Shown: piece by piece, positions 1 through 8,728 of the stretch
How positions within the stretch are numbered: position 1 is the stretch's first letter
How the letters are laid out: the number at the start of each line of letters is the position of its first letter
NCBI GenBank assembly: GCA_030156945.1
Contig: JASGLT010000008.1
Span: 1-64,000 of the forward strand
DNA: 64,000 nt
Origin: Thermococcaceae archaeon
Lineage (GTDB): Archaea; Methanobacteriota_B; Thermococci; Thermococcales; Thermococcaceae
Reading direction: 5' to 3'
Notes under the pieces: model-generated
Database searches by the model: none
Told to the model about the DNA's origin: nothing
What the model saw: only the letters and a program-made list of their open reading frames with translations
Made by a program: the position numbers and the translations under genes

Positions 1-1
1 G

Positions 2-409
2 CCGGACATCATTGACCCGGCACTCCTCAGGCCAGGAAGGTTTGACAGGCTGATACTCGTTCCAGCGCCGGACGAGAAGGCAAGACTGGAGATATTCAAA
101 GTGCACACCAGGAGGGTACCGCTGGCGGAGGATGTGAGCCTCGAAGAGCTGGCGAAGAAGACCGAGGGCTACACCGGTGCAGACATAGCGGCGGTGGTCA
201 GGGAGGCAGCGATGCTCGCCATGCGCAGAGCTCTGCAGGAGGGCATCATAAGGCCCGGCATGAAGGCAGACGAGATAAGGGGGAAGGTCAAGGTAACGAT
301 GAAGGACTTCGAAGAGGCCCTCAAGAAGATCGGGCCGTCGGTGAGCAAGGAGACCATGGAGTACTACAGGAAGATCCAGGAGCAGTTCAAGCAATCACGT
401 GGAGGGTGA
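2..409 (+). CDS. CDC48/VCP-type AAA+ ATPase, C-terminal part (gene starts before the window)
   Basis: Open frame from base 2: [41 protein letters not shown]...[24 protein letters not shown], the conserved AAA+ second region of homology and CDC48 D2 end. Confidence 0.93.
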   Translation, partial: PDIIDPALLRPGRFDRLILVPAPDEKARLEIFKVHTRRVPLAEDVSLEELAKKTEGYTGADIAAVVREAAMLAMRRALQEGIIRPGMKADEIRGKVKVTMKDFEEALKKIGPSVSKETMEYYRKIQEQFKQSRGG

Positions 410-460
410 TCGGACGAACTCATTCCCTTCAACTTTTTGTTTTGAAAAGTGAAAAAGCCG

Positions 461-1474
461 TCAAAGGGAAACCTTCACGGCCTTTCTTTTTCTCGATGAC
501 TCATATGCAGCCAGCACCACAGCCAGGTTCTTTTTTGCTACCTCCCCTGGTATTGGGACTTTCTCATCCTTGAGTATGGCCCTGGCGAAGGACTCAACGA
601 TGCCTCTCACGTCTGGCCTGTCCCAGTATATCTTCTCCGCCCTCTCCTGATAGACGGTGAAGTCAGGATAGGCCGTTCTGATGTCGAGGAAGCCCTCTCT
701 GCCAACAAGGTAGTACTTCATCTCTATCCCGTAGGAATAGCCCTTCGGGTTGCCCCAGCCGGCCGTGAGCACTGCCAGAACGCCTTTTCTGAACTCAAGA
801 ACTGCTGTGCCGATGTCGTCCACGGGGAAGCCGTATATCTTTGCCCCAATATCCGCGTAGACCTTTTTTGGGACATCCTCCGTCAGCCAGAACAGCGAGT
901 CTATTCCGTGGGGGGCCGTGTCCATGAAGCCTCCCCCTCCTGACTTCCTCGCGTCAAGGAACCAGCTCATGTCAAGCCCCTGGAGGAATATGGGGGGCTT
1001 TACGTTCTCCGAAATCGTGTATATGTACTCGAGGGGACCTACCTCACCGGCGTCGAGCATCTCCTTGGCCTTCTGAAGCGGCTCGGTAAATCGGGGGTTG
1101 TAGGGTACCATGAGTTTTACCCCTGCCTTCTTCGCGGCCTTTATTATCTCGTCGGCGTCTTCTAACGTCAGGGCTATCGGCTTTTCAAGCAGTATGTGCT
1201 TGCCCTCCTCTGCAGCCCTCACCGCCACCTCCTTGTGCCTGTATGTCTCGATGGCTATGTAAACCGCCTCGACGTTGTCATCCCTCAGAAGTTCTTCGTA
1301 AGTTTTGTAGAAGTGGGCACCGAACCTCCTCGCTTCCACCCTTGCCACGTCCGAGTTGGGGCCATCCCCGGAAATCGCCACGAGCTTTGTGTGCCTCCCT
1401 GAAGCTATCTGGCCGGCAAAGCGAAGCGCGTGAGGGTGAGCGTAGCTTATCACTCCCATCCTAAGCTTCCTCAT
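461..1474 (-). CDS. Gfo/Idh/MocA family oxidoreductase
   Basis: Rossmann N-terminus followed by the EKPIALTLEDADEII motif; 337 aa. Confidence 0.9.
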   Translation of the reverse strand: MRKLRMGVISYAHPHALRFAGQIASGRHTKLVAISGDGPNSDVARVEARRFGAHFYKTYEELLRDDNVEAVYIAIETYRHKEVAVRAAEEGKHILLEKPIALTLEDADEIIKAAKKAGVKLMVPYNPRFTEPLQKAKEMLDAGEVGPLEYIYTISENVKPPIFLQGLDMSWFLDARKSGGGGFMDTAPHGIDSLFWLTEDVPKKVYADIGAKIYGFPVDDIGTAVLEFRKGVLAVLTAGWGNPKGYSYGIEMKYYLVGREGFLDIRTAYPDFTVYQERAEKIYWDRPDVRGIVESFARAILKDEKVPIPGEVAKKNLAVVLAAYESSRKRKAVKVSL

Positions 1475-2478
1475 ACCTCCACCACCTCCCCTTTCATGGC
1501 ACTCTCCTTCGCTCTTTCGGCAATCTTCAGGGCTATCAGGGCATCCTGAGCCGTAACCCTCGGCTCGTCTTTGCCTTTGATCACGTTGAAGAAGTGCCTA
1601 AGCTCCATCTCGAAGGCCTCAGGGAACGTTGAGAGGAGCGGGGAAAAGCGGGGCATCTCAAAGTTGGCCTTCGCAACCCCGACCACCGGCGTGTCAAGGG
1701 GCGTGTAGCGTATCCTTCCGTTCCTGCCGATTATGTCAACGTGATGGTAGAAGACGCCGTAGCGGGCTGGATACGGGTACGCCCAGCTCACCTCCGCTAT
1801 TCCCGTCTTCCCGCCCTCAAACGCTATCATCATGATGAAGTGATCCCAGGTACCGTTTGCCCTGGCCTCCTCCTTTATGGACTTTCCAACCGCGTACACC
1901 GAGACCGGCTCCCCCTCAAAGAACCAGCGGAGGAAATCCGTCACATGAACCCCCAGATCTACGGCAACGCCACCGCTCCTCTTCTCATCCCAGTACCAGT
2001 AGTCCCTCGGGAAGGGGAGGTTCTGGACCTCGGTTTTCCTGATGTGCATGGGTAGGATGTTCCTCTTCTCTATGATCTCCTTCATCTGAAGCCACCTTTT
2101 GTCAAAACGCCTCACGTGGCCGACCAGGAGGTGAAGCCCCTCCCTCTCGGCGGTTCTGATCATTTTTTCACCCTCCTCAACGGTTAGGGCTATCGGCTTC
2201 TCGACTATGACGTGCTTCCCAGCTTTTAGCGCCCTAATTGCAAGCTCCGAGTGCGTGTAGGTTGGGGTGAGAACCAGAACGGCGTCGAGGTCTAAGTCCA
2301 AGAACTCGTCCAGGTTCGTAAAAGCTCTCGCCCCCAGCTCCTCGGCGCCCTTCCTTGCCCTCTCACCGTCTATGTCCATGCATGCAACGACCTTAACGCC
2401 CTCGATTCTTTTAAGGGCCGACTTATGGGCCAGGTTGAAGATGTTTCCGCAACCGATGATACCGACTTTCAGCTCCAT
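1471..2478 (-). CDS. Gfo/Idh/MocA family oxidoreductase (second paralogue)
   Basis: VGIIGCGNIFNLAHKSAL nucleotide-binding start and the VEKPIALTVEEGEKMI motif; overlaps the downstream paralogue by 4 nt. Confidence 0.9.
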   Translation of the reverse strand: MELKVGIIGCGNIFNLAHKSALKRIEGVKVVACMDIDGERARKGAEELGARAFTNLDEFLDLDLDAVLVLTPTYTHSELAIRALKAGKHVIVEKPIALTVEEGEKMIRTAEREGLHLLVGHVRRFDKRWLQMKEIIEKRNILPMHIRKTEVQNLPFPRDYWYWDEKRSGGVAVDLGVHVTDFLRWFFEGEPVSVYAVGKSIKEEARANGTWDHFIMMIAFEGGKTGIAEVSWAYPYPARYGVFYHHVDIIGRNGRIRYTPLDTPVVGVAKANFEMPRFSPLLSTFPEAFEMELRHFFNVIKGKDEPRVTAQDALIALKIAERAKESAMKGEVVEV

Positions 2479-2633
2479 TTCACACCACCCCTCATTTTAT
2501 TGGAGGGCCAGGATATATAACCCTTTATTCCCGAAGAAGGCCACAGAGCCCGTTTTCGAAGGAATTTGGGATTTACGGAATGCGTTGTTCACAAATCTGC
2601 AGTTAAAAACGAAACAGGAGAATACTAAAAGTA

Positions 2634-3605
2634 TCAGGGGGACCGTTCCGTGCCAACGGCTCTGCTAAGTTCTCTGAACTCCTTCGTGAGTGCTATCTCT
2701 TCCAGCCTTGGCACGCTCCAAGCTCCCCTGCGCATTGTGGAAAGGGCCGCGACGAAGTTCGCGAAACGGCCTATCTTAACGAGCCCCTCCTCGCCCACTT
2801 CTCCATTCCTCAGGAGGCCCGTGGATTTAAGGGCCGCAAGAAGCGCCGCCATGAAGGCATCACCGGCGCCGGTGGTGTCAACGGGTTCAACGGGATAAGC
2901 TGGAACCTTTACCCTCAAACCCCCCGAGGTGAGTTCGCTACCCTCAGAGCCGAGGGTAACCGCCGCAACCCTGAAACCGAAGTCCTCGAGCGATATCCCG
3001 TTCTCCTCAAGGTAGGCAAGCTCGCCATCGCCGAGCTTCACGATGTCAGCAAGCTCAAGGGCCCTTTCGATATCCCTCAGCATCTCCTCTTCCTTCTCCC
3101 TCCAAAGGTCGAGCCTGATGTTGACGTCGTAGCTCAGGGGTACCTTGCCCTTCAGCTCCTTCAGAACTTTGAACTGGGTCGTCCTCGAGGGCTCCCTGGC
3201 AAAGAGCACTGTTCCGAAGTGGAGAGCCTCCACCTCCTTCAGGAGCTCAAAGTCAACGTCCTCGGGCTTCAGGTTGAAGTAAGCGACCCCATCGTAGAGG
3301 ATGAACTCGGGCTTTGCCCCGGTGAGCTGGACAAAGACAACACCCGTGTGCTTTTCTTCGTCCTCAGCAATAATAGGCCTCACCCCTTCCTCCCCAAGGC
3401 TCTTGAGGAGGAACTCACCGAACGGGTCTCTCCCAACCTTGCTTAAAAGGGCGCTCTCGACCCCAAGCCTCGAAAGGCCGACAGCAACGTTGGCAGGGGC
3501 TCCTCCAGGATGCTTTTCGAATGTTTTAACCCCAAAGAGCGGCCCTTCCTCCCTGGCTATAAAATCGATCAGCACTTCTCCCAGAGATACTATCACCCGA
3601 ACCAC
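2634..3605 (-). CDS. PfkB-family carbohydrate kinase
   Basis: HPGGAPANVAVGLSRLG and VDTTGAGDAFMAALLAAL PfkB signatures. The start may be the in-frame GTG at 3596. Confidence 0.9.
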   Translation of the reverse strand: MVRVIVSLGEVLIDFIAREEGPLFGVKTFEKHPGGAPANVAVGLSRLGVESALLSKVGRDPFGEFLLKSLGEEGVRPIIAEDEEKHTGVVFVQLTGAKPEFILYDGVAYFNLKPEDVDFELLKEVEALHFGTVLFAREPSRTTQFKVLKELKGKVPLSYDVNIRLDLWREKEEEMLRDIERALELADIVKLGDGELAYLEENGISLEDFGFRVAAVTLGSEGSELTSGGLRVKVPAYPVEPVDTTGAGDAFMAALLAALKSTGLLRNGEVGEEGLVKIGRFANFVAALSTMRRGAWSVPRLEEIALTKEFRELSRAVGTERSP

Positions 3606-3667
3606 CGTTTATAAAGAGAAGGCAAAGGCTTATAATTTTTTGGAGCGCGCTATAAAAGGGGATCGTC

Positions 3668-5146
3668 ATGATAGCCGTGATAACTTTTACAGACCCGCGG
3701 CCAACCGCTCTATCAAGGGAGAGGGAAGAGGCCCTTTTCAGGAAGCACTCCGCTCTCGTCGAAGGGCTGAAGAAAGCTGGAATAGAGGTTCTTGACGTGA
3801 ACAAGGAGCTTGGAAAGGAGAAAGAACTCAGGAACGGTGGGAACTTCGGCATAGCCTCCATGGATGAGAGCCTGGAGGCATCAAAGCTGATATCGGGAAA
3901 TGGGGTATCGGGCGTTATAGCGGGCCTCTGGCACTGGACTGAGAGCAACCTGGTTACGGCCCTCGTGAGGGCGGTTAAAAAGCCCCTGCTCCTCTACGCC
4001 GATGACGACCCCGCGTGGGCCGGTACGACCTGCCTGACATCTGTGGGCGCCTCACTCTGGGAAAGCGCAGTTAACGAGTACGCCCTCAACCACTTTCGGC
4101 TCAAGGGAGACATGAGGGGAGTTGTCGCCTGGGCCAGGGCCGTTGAGGCCGCCTCAAAGCTTCTGGAGAAGTCCATACTGCTCTGGGGAGCACCATACAC
4201 ACTCGGGATGGAGCACCTAATGGACGACCTTCCGCGGCTCAAGCGGTTTGTTGGAGACTTCATAATGCTCGACCAGTACGTCCTCGTGAAGAAAGCCCAA
4301 GAGATGCTCTCCGATGCCCACAAGAGGAGCCGCGTTGAGGAGTTCTACAGGTGGCTCACTGAAAAAACCACCGTGGAGTTCGACGGCTCCATGCTGACAC
4401 CCGAAGTTCTCAGGAGGCAGATAGCTCTGTATCTCGCCGCCAAGGAGAGCTTGGACAATGCAGGAGAAGTCTCCGGGGTGTCGGTAAAGTGCCAGCCCGA
4501 GCTCAGCGAGGTCTACGGTGTAACAGCCTGCCTGATCCCCGCCCTCATGCCGTTCAACCTCGACGCGGAGGGGGAGAAAAAAGTCATCCCTGCGACTTGT
4601 GAGGGAGACGTTAAGGGTACGATAAGCTCGGCGCTCCTCTTCTACCTCAGTGGGAAGCCGCCCCTGTTCGGCGACATAAAGTACGTCGACGACGACCTCG
4701 TCATGATAGCAAACTGCGGTGCATCATCCCTCTACTACGCGGCCCTAAGCGAAGACCCCGAGGAAAACCTGGGGCGCACGAGGATCCAGGGGCAGTGCCA
4801 GGGGGCTAGCGGGGGGGCCCTGACATACAGGACGCCGCCATCGACTTTCACGGTGGCCAGGCTCATCAGGAGGGGAGGGAAGTACTACCTCACATACTTC
4901 CTCGCGGAGGGGGTGGAGATAAACGAGGAGCTCGAGAAAAAGCTCAAGTGGGGCAAACAGTGGCCGCACACGGCAATAAGGAACCCCCTCGACAAGGAGA
5001 CCTTCATATCTGCCATGGGGGCGAACCACCTGTCCCTCGTCCCGGGTGACTACACCGAAGAGCTGAAGTTCCTGGCAAGGGTGTGGAACATCGAGGGAGT
5101 GAACCTGAACAACGAGGAGGATGTGGAAAGGTTCCTAAGGGGATAA
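3668..5146 (+). CDS. L-fucose/arabinose isomerase-like protein
   Basis: 492 aa; fold and length resemble the L-fucose isomerase-like family (NGNFGIASMDE, GDIKYVDDDLVMIANCG). Family-level call only. Confidence 0.75.
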   Translation: MIAVITFTDPRPTALSREREEALFRKHSALVEGLKKAGIEVLDVNKELGKEKELRNGGNFGIASMDESLEASKLISGNGVSGVIAGLWHWTESNLVTALVRAVKKPLLLYADDDPAWAGTTCLTSVGASLWESAVNEYALNHFRLKGDMRGVVAWARAVEAASKLLEKSILLWGAPYTLGMEHLMDDLPRLKRFVGDFIMLDQYVLVKKAQEMLSDAHKRSRVEEFYRWLTEKTTVEFDGSMLTPEVLRRQIALYLAAKESLDNAGEVSGVSVKCQPELSEVYGVTACLIPALMPFNLDAEGEKKVIPATCEGDVKGTISSALLFYLSGKPPLFGDIKYVDDDLVMIANCGASSLYYAALSEDPEENLGRTRIQGQCQGASGGALTYRTPPSTFTVARLIRRGGKYYLTYFLAEGVEINEELEKKLKWGKQWPHTAIRNPLDKETFISAMGANHLSLVPGDYTEELKFLARVWNIEGVNLNNEEDVERFLRG

Positions 5147-5162
5147 AAGAGCCCATAAAAAT

Positions 5163-5312
5163 TCATTCGAGCTTTGAAAGCTCAAAAACTGCGGCTTTTT
5201 TGTTTTTCAGTTCTTCGGCCGCCTTCATTCTTGCTTCCTCTGCGTTTTCGCTTTCAAACACTATCCTCTTTTTCTCGCCCTTTGGAGTGTAGAGCGTAAG
5301 TTCCCACTTCAT
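5163..5312 (-). CDS. small conserved-looking protein, 49 aa
   Basis: Below the length cut-off of the ORF track. Minus strand reads MKWELTLYTPKGEKKRIVFESENAEEARMKAAEELKNKKAAVFELSKLE*, with a regular beta/alpha pattern. Confidence 0.6.
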   Translation of the reverse strand: MKWELTLYTPKGEKKRIVFESENAEEARMKAAEELKNKKAAVFELSKLE

Positions 5313-5371
5313 TGGGCATCGCTTACCCGAATCCCCCAGACCTTATAAGTGTAACGGTGTTAGTGTAAAAC

Positions 5372-5791
5372 ATGGAGTTGGTAGCGAGGAAAGAGCTCCT
5401 TGAACTGCTAATCAAAGAGGCGAGGAGAGAGAAAACAGAGATATGCGGATTTCTCCTCGGAAAAACGGTTGGTGAAAAGTTGATAGTTGAGGATTTGCGC
5501 TTTGTAAGCAACCGCCTCCAATCCCCGCATGAGTTCGAAATGGAGCCCCTCGAAATGGTCGAAGCTCTCGAGGAAGCCGAGGGGAGGGGACTCGAGATTG
5601 TTGGAATCTTCCACTCCCACCTTAAGTGCCCTCCAAAGCCCAGCCCCAGGGACTTGGAAGGAATGAGGCTGTGGCCTATCGTTTGGGTAATAGTAACGCC
5701 CGAGGGGGAGGCCAGGGCTTGGATTTTGAAAGAAAACTGTGCTGAACAGGTGAAAATTACCCTACTCAAAACACGTGAAGAGGAAGGATGA
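5372..5791 (+). CDS. JAMM/MPN+ (Mov34/JAB1) metalloprotease-like protein
   Basis: EICGFLLG ... FHSHLKCPPKPSPRDLEGM matches E..HxH-x(7)-S-x2-D of the JAMM motif. Confidence 0.88.
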   Translation: MELVARKELLELLIKEARREKTEICGFLLGKTVGEKLIVEDLRFVSNRLQSPHEFEMEPLEMVEALEEAEGRGLEIVGIFHSHLKCPPKPSPRDLEGMRLWPIVWVIVTPEGEARAWILKENCAEQVKITLLKTREEEG

Positions 5792-5851
5792 TTAAAAGCC
5801 CTCCCAATCGACCAAAAAGCCCTGAATACATTTTAGGCGTGCTCAAAAGAT

Positions 5852-6586
5852 CTACTCGTCCCGTATCACTACCTCTATCCTCCTCCCCTCGCGGTAGCCC
5901 TTCATCGCCGACAGCATGCCCTTTATTGTCTTCTCGACGAGCTCCTGAACCCAGTCCTTCATGGGAAGAACCTGGCCGTCTATCTTTACAACAACTTTTG
6001 GCTTCTGGCTGATGACAACACAGTCTTTTACAGTCTTCTCACCTTTCACTATCATCTTTGCCATCTCCGAACAGCGGAAGCCGCAGAGGCCGCAGTCTAT
6101 GTTAGGGAGCATGAAGGCCTTCTTTTTGACTATATCTGCGAGTTTTTCTGGCTCTTTTGTTGCATCAACCACTGGAAGGCCAGCGATTTCCCTAAGACCA
6201 CTGGAAGCAAGTACCCCGCTCACAGCTATAGCAAGCCCGTTCCCAAGTTCTTCCACTTCCTCGGGCTTCCTCGCACAGACAACCCTCGGCACGTGCTCTA
6301 CTGACTTAAATCCCTCAAGGAGCAGAAAATCAGCGCTGACCATAGAAAAAAGCGCGTTTACGTCCTTAGCCCTGAAAATGAGCGCATCGGTTTCGCTGGC
6401 CCTCACGAGAACCGCATCAGCAACCCTCGAAAACCTCCAGGTGTCGCTCCCCGGTCTGTCGAACTCGGCGTGCATGCTCTTCGCTATGGCCACCCTGTAG
6501 CCCCTCTCTTTGAGAACTCTCGCAACTGCCTCAACCGTCGTTGTTTTTCCGCTCTTCTTGTAGCCCACGAAGGCAACGGCCCTCAT
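5852..6586 (-). CDS. MobB-like P-loop protein with C-terminal Fe-S-type Cys motif
   Basis: VGYKKSGKTTTVEAVARVL P-loop, KSMHAEFDRPGSDTWRF MobB motif, then DCGLCGFRCSEMAKMIVKGEKTVKDC. Confidence 0.85.
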   Translation of the reverse strand: MRAVAFVGYKKSGKTTTVEAVARVLKERGYRVAIAKSMHAEFDRPGSDTWRFSRVADAVLVRASETDALIFRAKDVNALFSMVSADFLLLEGFKSVEHVPRVVCARKPEEVEELGNGLAIAVSGVLASSGLREIAGLPVVDATKEPEKLADIVKKKAFMLPNIDCGLCGFRCSEMAKMIVKGEKTVKDCVVISQKPKVVVKIDGQVLPMKDWVQELVEKTIKGMLSAMKGYREGRRIEVVIRDE

Positions 6587-6595
6587 GCAAACACC

Positions 6596-6811
6596 TCAGA
6601 GAAGGGTTATCCAGTTGACGTCCTCTATCTTGACTATAAGCTCCCGGGCCTTGTTTCCAGCGTAGTCCGTAACGTCCTTCAGAAGTATTACCTCCTCGTC
6701 AAAGTCCACTAAAGTCCCCGAAAAGCTCGTCTCACTCCCGATGCCAACGGCAATCCTCTTGTCTTTCCACCTCTCGAGCGTCCTGTCGAGGAGGTATTGC
6801 TTCTCACTCAT
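6596..6811 (-). CDS. LSm-like RNA-binding protein
   Basis: MSEKQYLLDRTLERWKDKRIAVGIGSETSFSGTLVDFDEEVILLKDVTDY...; short Sm fold. The ORF track extends to 6826, but MSEK at 6811 is the likely start. Confidence 0.7.
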   Translation of the reverse strand: MSEKQYLLDRTLERWKDKRIAVGIGSETSFSGTLVDFDEEVILLKDVTDYAGNKARELIVKIEDVNWITLL

Positions 6812-6923
6812 TTTCTCCCCCCGCACCCCTTCCCACCAGGGGCTTTTAACGTTTTCCCGTGATGTCTGTGGAGACGGGTGAAAGAATAGCCAACGAAACC
6901 TTTTTAAACGGCCATAAATTTTA

Positions 6924-6940
6924 TATCACTGAAAGTGATA
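6924..6940. promoter_or_regulatory. Thermococcales Glycolytic Motif (TGM)-like palindrome
   Basis: TATCAC-TGAAA-GTGATA, a perfect match to the TATCAC-N5-GTGATA consensus; the symmetry extends to TATATCAC...GTGATATA. Confidence 0.7.
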
Positions 6941-7063
6941 TAGAATTCTCCAAGGGCCACCACCCACCACTCTGAGGCACCGCCGCACTCCTTTATTTCT
7001 TCTAAGGCTCTTAAACAAAAGCCATTTAAACCGCGCTGAACCTACATGAAGGGGTGGTTCTTG

Positions 7064-7891
7064 ATGAGGATTGTAGTAAAAGAGGGCCCTCTCGCAGAGG
7101 GACTGCTCAAGGAGCTCAGAAACAGCGGAATAAAGTTCGAAATGAGGACAAAAACAGGCCATGAAGGCTTCATAGGTTACGCCATTGAAGGTACACTGGA
7201 GGAGATCGAGAAAACCATAGAGAATCTGGAGGGAGTTGACGTTTCCCTGCTCAAGGAGGGCTTTTTATCGTTCAAAGAGAGCGTACTCCACATAATCGAG
7301 CACCTCAAAGCTGGGGAAGACGTGGAGAGGCTCCTCACGGAGGGCAGCTGGGTTGGAGACGTTCTCGATCAGCTCCACAGGGCAGGGGCGCTGGAGTACG
7401 ACGGGAAAACCGTGAGGTTAAGGGAAGGCGTTGATGTGGAGGGGATTAAATTCGAGTTCAAGTTCCCCTTTAACCTCGTGCACGATCCCGAGGCGGTTGA
7501 AAAGGGGGCAAAACAATTCGTCTTCGTCGACCTCGTGAGAGAATACGAGATAGAGATAATGGAGTGGGAGGTTGAGAGAATAAACCTCTTCGGAAACATT
7601 GCGAGCAGATACCTCCCCGAGGAAACCGCCCTGAGAGTTTATTTTGCCCTCATCGGTAGGTCCATAATTGCCAAGGAAATCCTAAAGGCCCTCGAGGGAG
7701 AAAAGCTGAGTGAAGATGAACTCATCCGGGGCTTTACCCGGGCACTCCCCCTCGCCATACCGACTCCCAGGGGGACCCTCGTTATCAACATGTCCCAGAA
7801 GGCGTTAGAGGATACTTTAAAGGCCCTCAAAAAAGCCGGTTACATCGATATAAAAGGTGGAAAGGTGAGAAAGCTTAGAGACCTGCCCTGA
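7064..7891 (+). CDS. conserved hypothetical protein
   Basis: Long ORF with Thermococcales codon usage. ATG at 7064 follows a TATA-like TTTAAACC near 7025; the ORF track starts at 7046. Confidence 0.75.
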   Translation: MRIVVKEGPLAEGLLKELRNSGIKFEMRTKTGHEGFIGYAIEGTLEEIEKTIENLEGVDVSLLKEGFLSFKESVLHIIEHLKAGEDVERLLTEGSWVGDVLDQLHRAGALEYDGKTVRLREGVDVEGIKFEFKFPFNLVHDPEAVEKGAKQFVFVDLVREYEIEIMEWEVERINLFGNIASRYLPEETALRVYFALIGRSIIAKEILKALEGEKLSEDELIRGFTRALPLAIPTPRGTLVINMSQKALEDTLKALKKAGYIDIKGGKVRKLRDLP

Positions 7892-8582
7892 GGTAGCTTA
7901 TCCTCGCCCTCCCATTTTTCTCAAGCCATACCAAAATCTCCCTCGCGAAATCGAACTTTTTCCGCTTGCTCTCCCAGACCGGTGAGTGTTCCCTGAGGTT
8001 GGGCTTGCTCCACATGCCAACGGTCTCGCCAAAATCAAATCCGACCAGTACAATTTCCCCCGCCCCAAGCTCTTCTGCGAGAAAAGCGGCCCTGTCGCCG
8101 TCGGTGAAGCCACCGAAGTTGTAGATGACGTCCAGGGGCTCCGTCTGACACGTGCCCAGGATTCTGGAGAACAGGGGCACGTATGATACCAGCTTTTCAA
8201 CGTTGTCCCCGTGGGCATGAACCACCATAAAAGCGCCCCTGTCGTTGGCTATCTTGAGGTCGGGAACCCTGCCATCAAGATCTGTGACGATGACGTCCGG
8301 CAGGAGGCCTTTTTCAAGAAGGGCGGATGTAGCACCGTCGGCTGCTATGAGAGTTCCGTCCGAGAACTCGAACTCCTCCAAAGCAGCTTCCAGACTCGGC
8401 CCTGCACCAAAAACGTAGGCCCTTTTCCCGACGACAACCTCAAGCTCCTCACGGAGGATGTACTCATCACCTTCAAGGAGCAGAGCCCGGAGTATCTGAG
8501 CAGCCTTCCTGTCCTCTTCTATTGAGTAACCCATCTCGCGAACTATGCGAAGGTAAAAGGGTTTCCAGTCTTCCCACTTCAT
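7875..8582 (-). CDS. mptE: 6-hydroxymethyl-7,8-dihydropterin pyrophosphokinase, MptE type
   Basis: GAGPSLE...IAADGATSALLEKGLLPDVIVTDLDG, characteristic of the DUF115/MptE family. Confidence 0.85.
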   Translation of the reverse strand: MKWEDWKPFYLRIVREMGYSIEEDRKAAQILRALLLEGDEYILREELEVVVGKRAYVFGAGPSLEAALEEFEFSDGTLIAADGATSALLEKGLLPDVIVTDLDGRVPDLKIANDRGAFMVVHAHGDNVEKLVSYVPLFSRILGTCQTEPLDVIYNFGGFTDGDRAAFLAEELGAGEIVLVGFDFGETVGMWSKPNLREHSPVWESKRKKFDFAREILVWLEKNGRARISYLRAGL

Positions 8583-8728
8583 AGGTTCTTAGTCACAGCA
8601 AAATCTATTAAATCCTTCCCGTGATCACGTGTACTCTAATGAATTCAAATTCACATTAACCGGATTTTAAGGGCAAGATAGAAAGGTTTAAATGCATGCA
8701 TGGACTTAAGTATGCATCGGTGAATCCC

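Noticed and set aside
3585-3690. TATCAC (3591) and GTGATA (about 3677) near the divergent sugar-gene promoters as a TGM
   Set aside because: The half-sites are about 80 nt apart and lie in coding sequence; no TATCAC-N5-GTGATA is formed.
6926-7162. 78-aa minus-strand ORF across the TGM region
   Set aside because: No SD or promoter, biased composition, and it runs antisense into the 7064 gene.
8615-8720. Palindrome CGTGATCACG (8620-8629) and ATGCAT repeats near 8694 and 8711, upstream of the ABC transporter
   Set aside because: Short, common words; ATGCATGCAT partly overlaps the start region, with no consistent geometry to call an operator.
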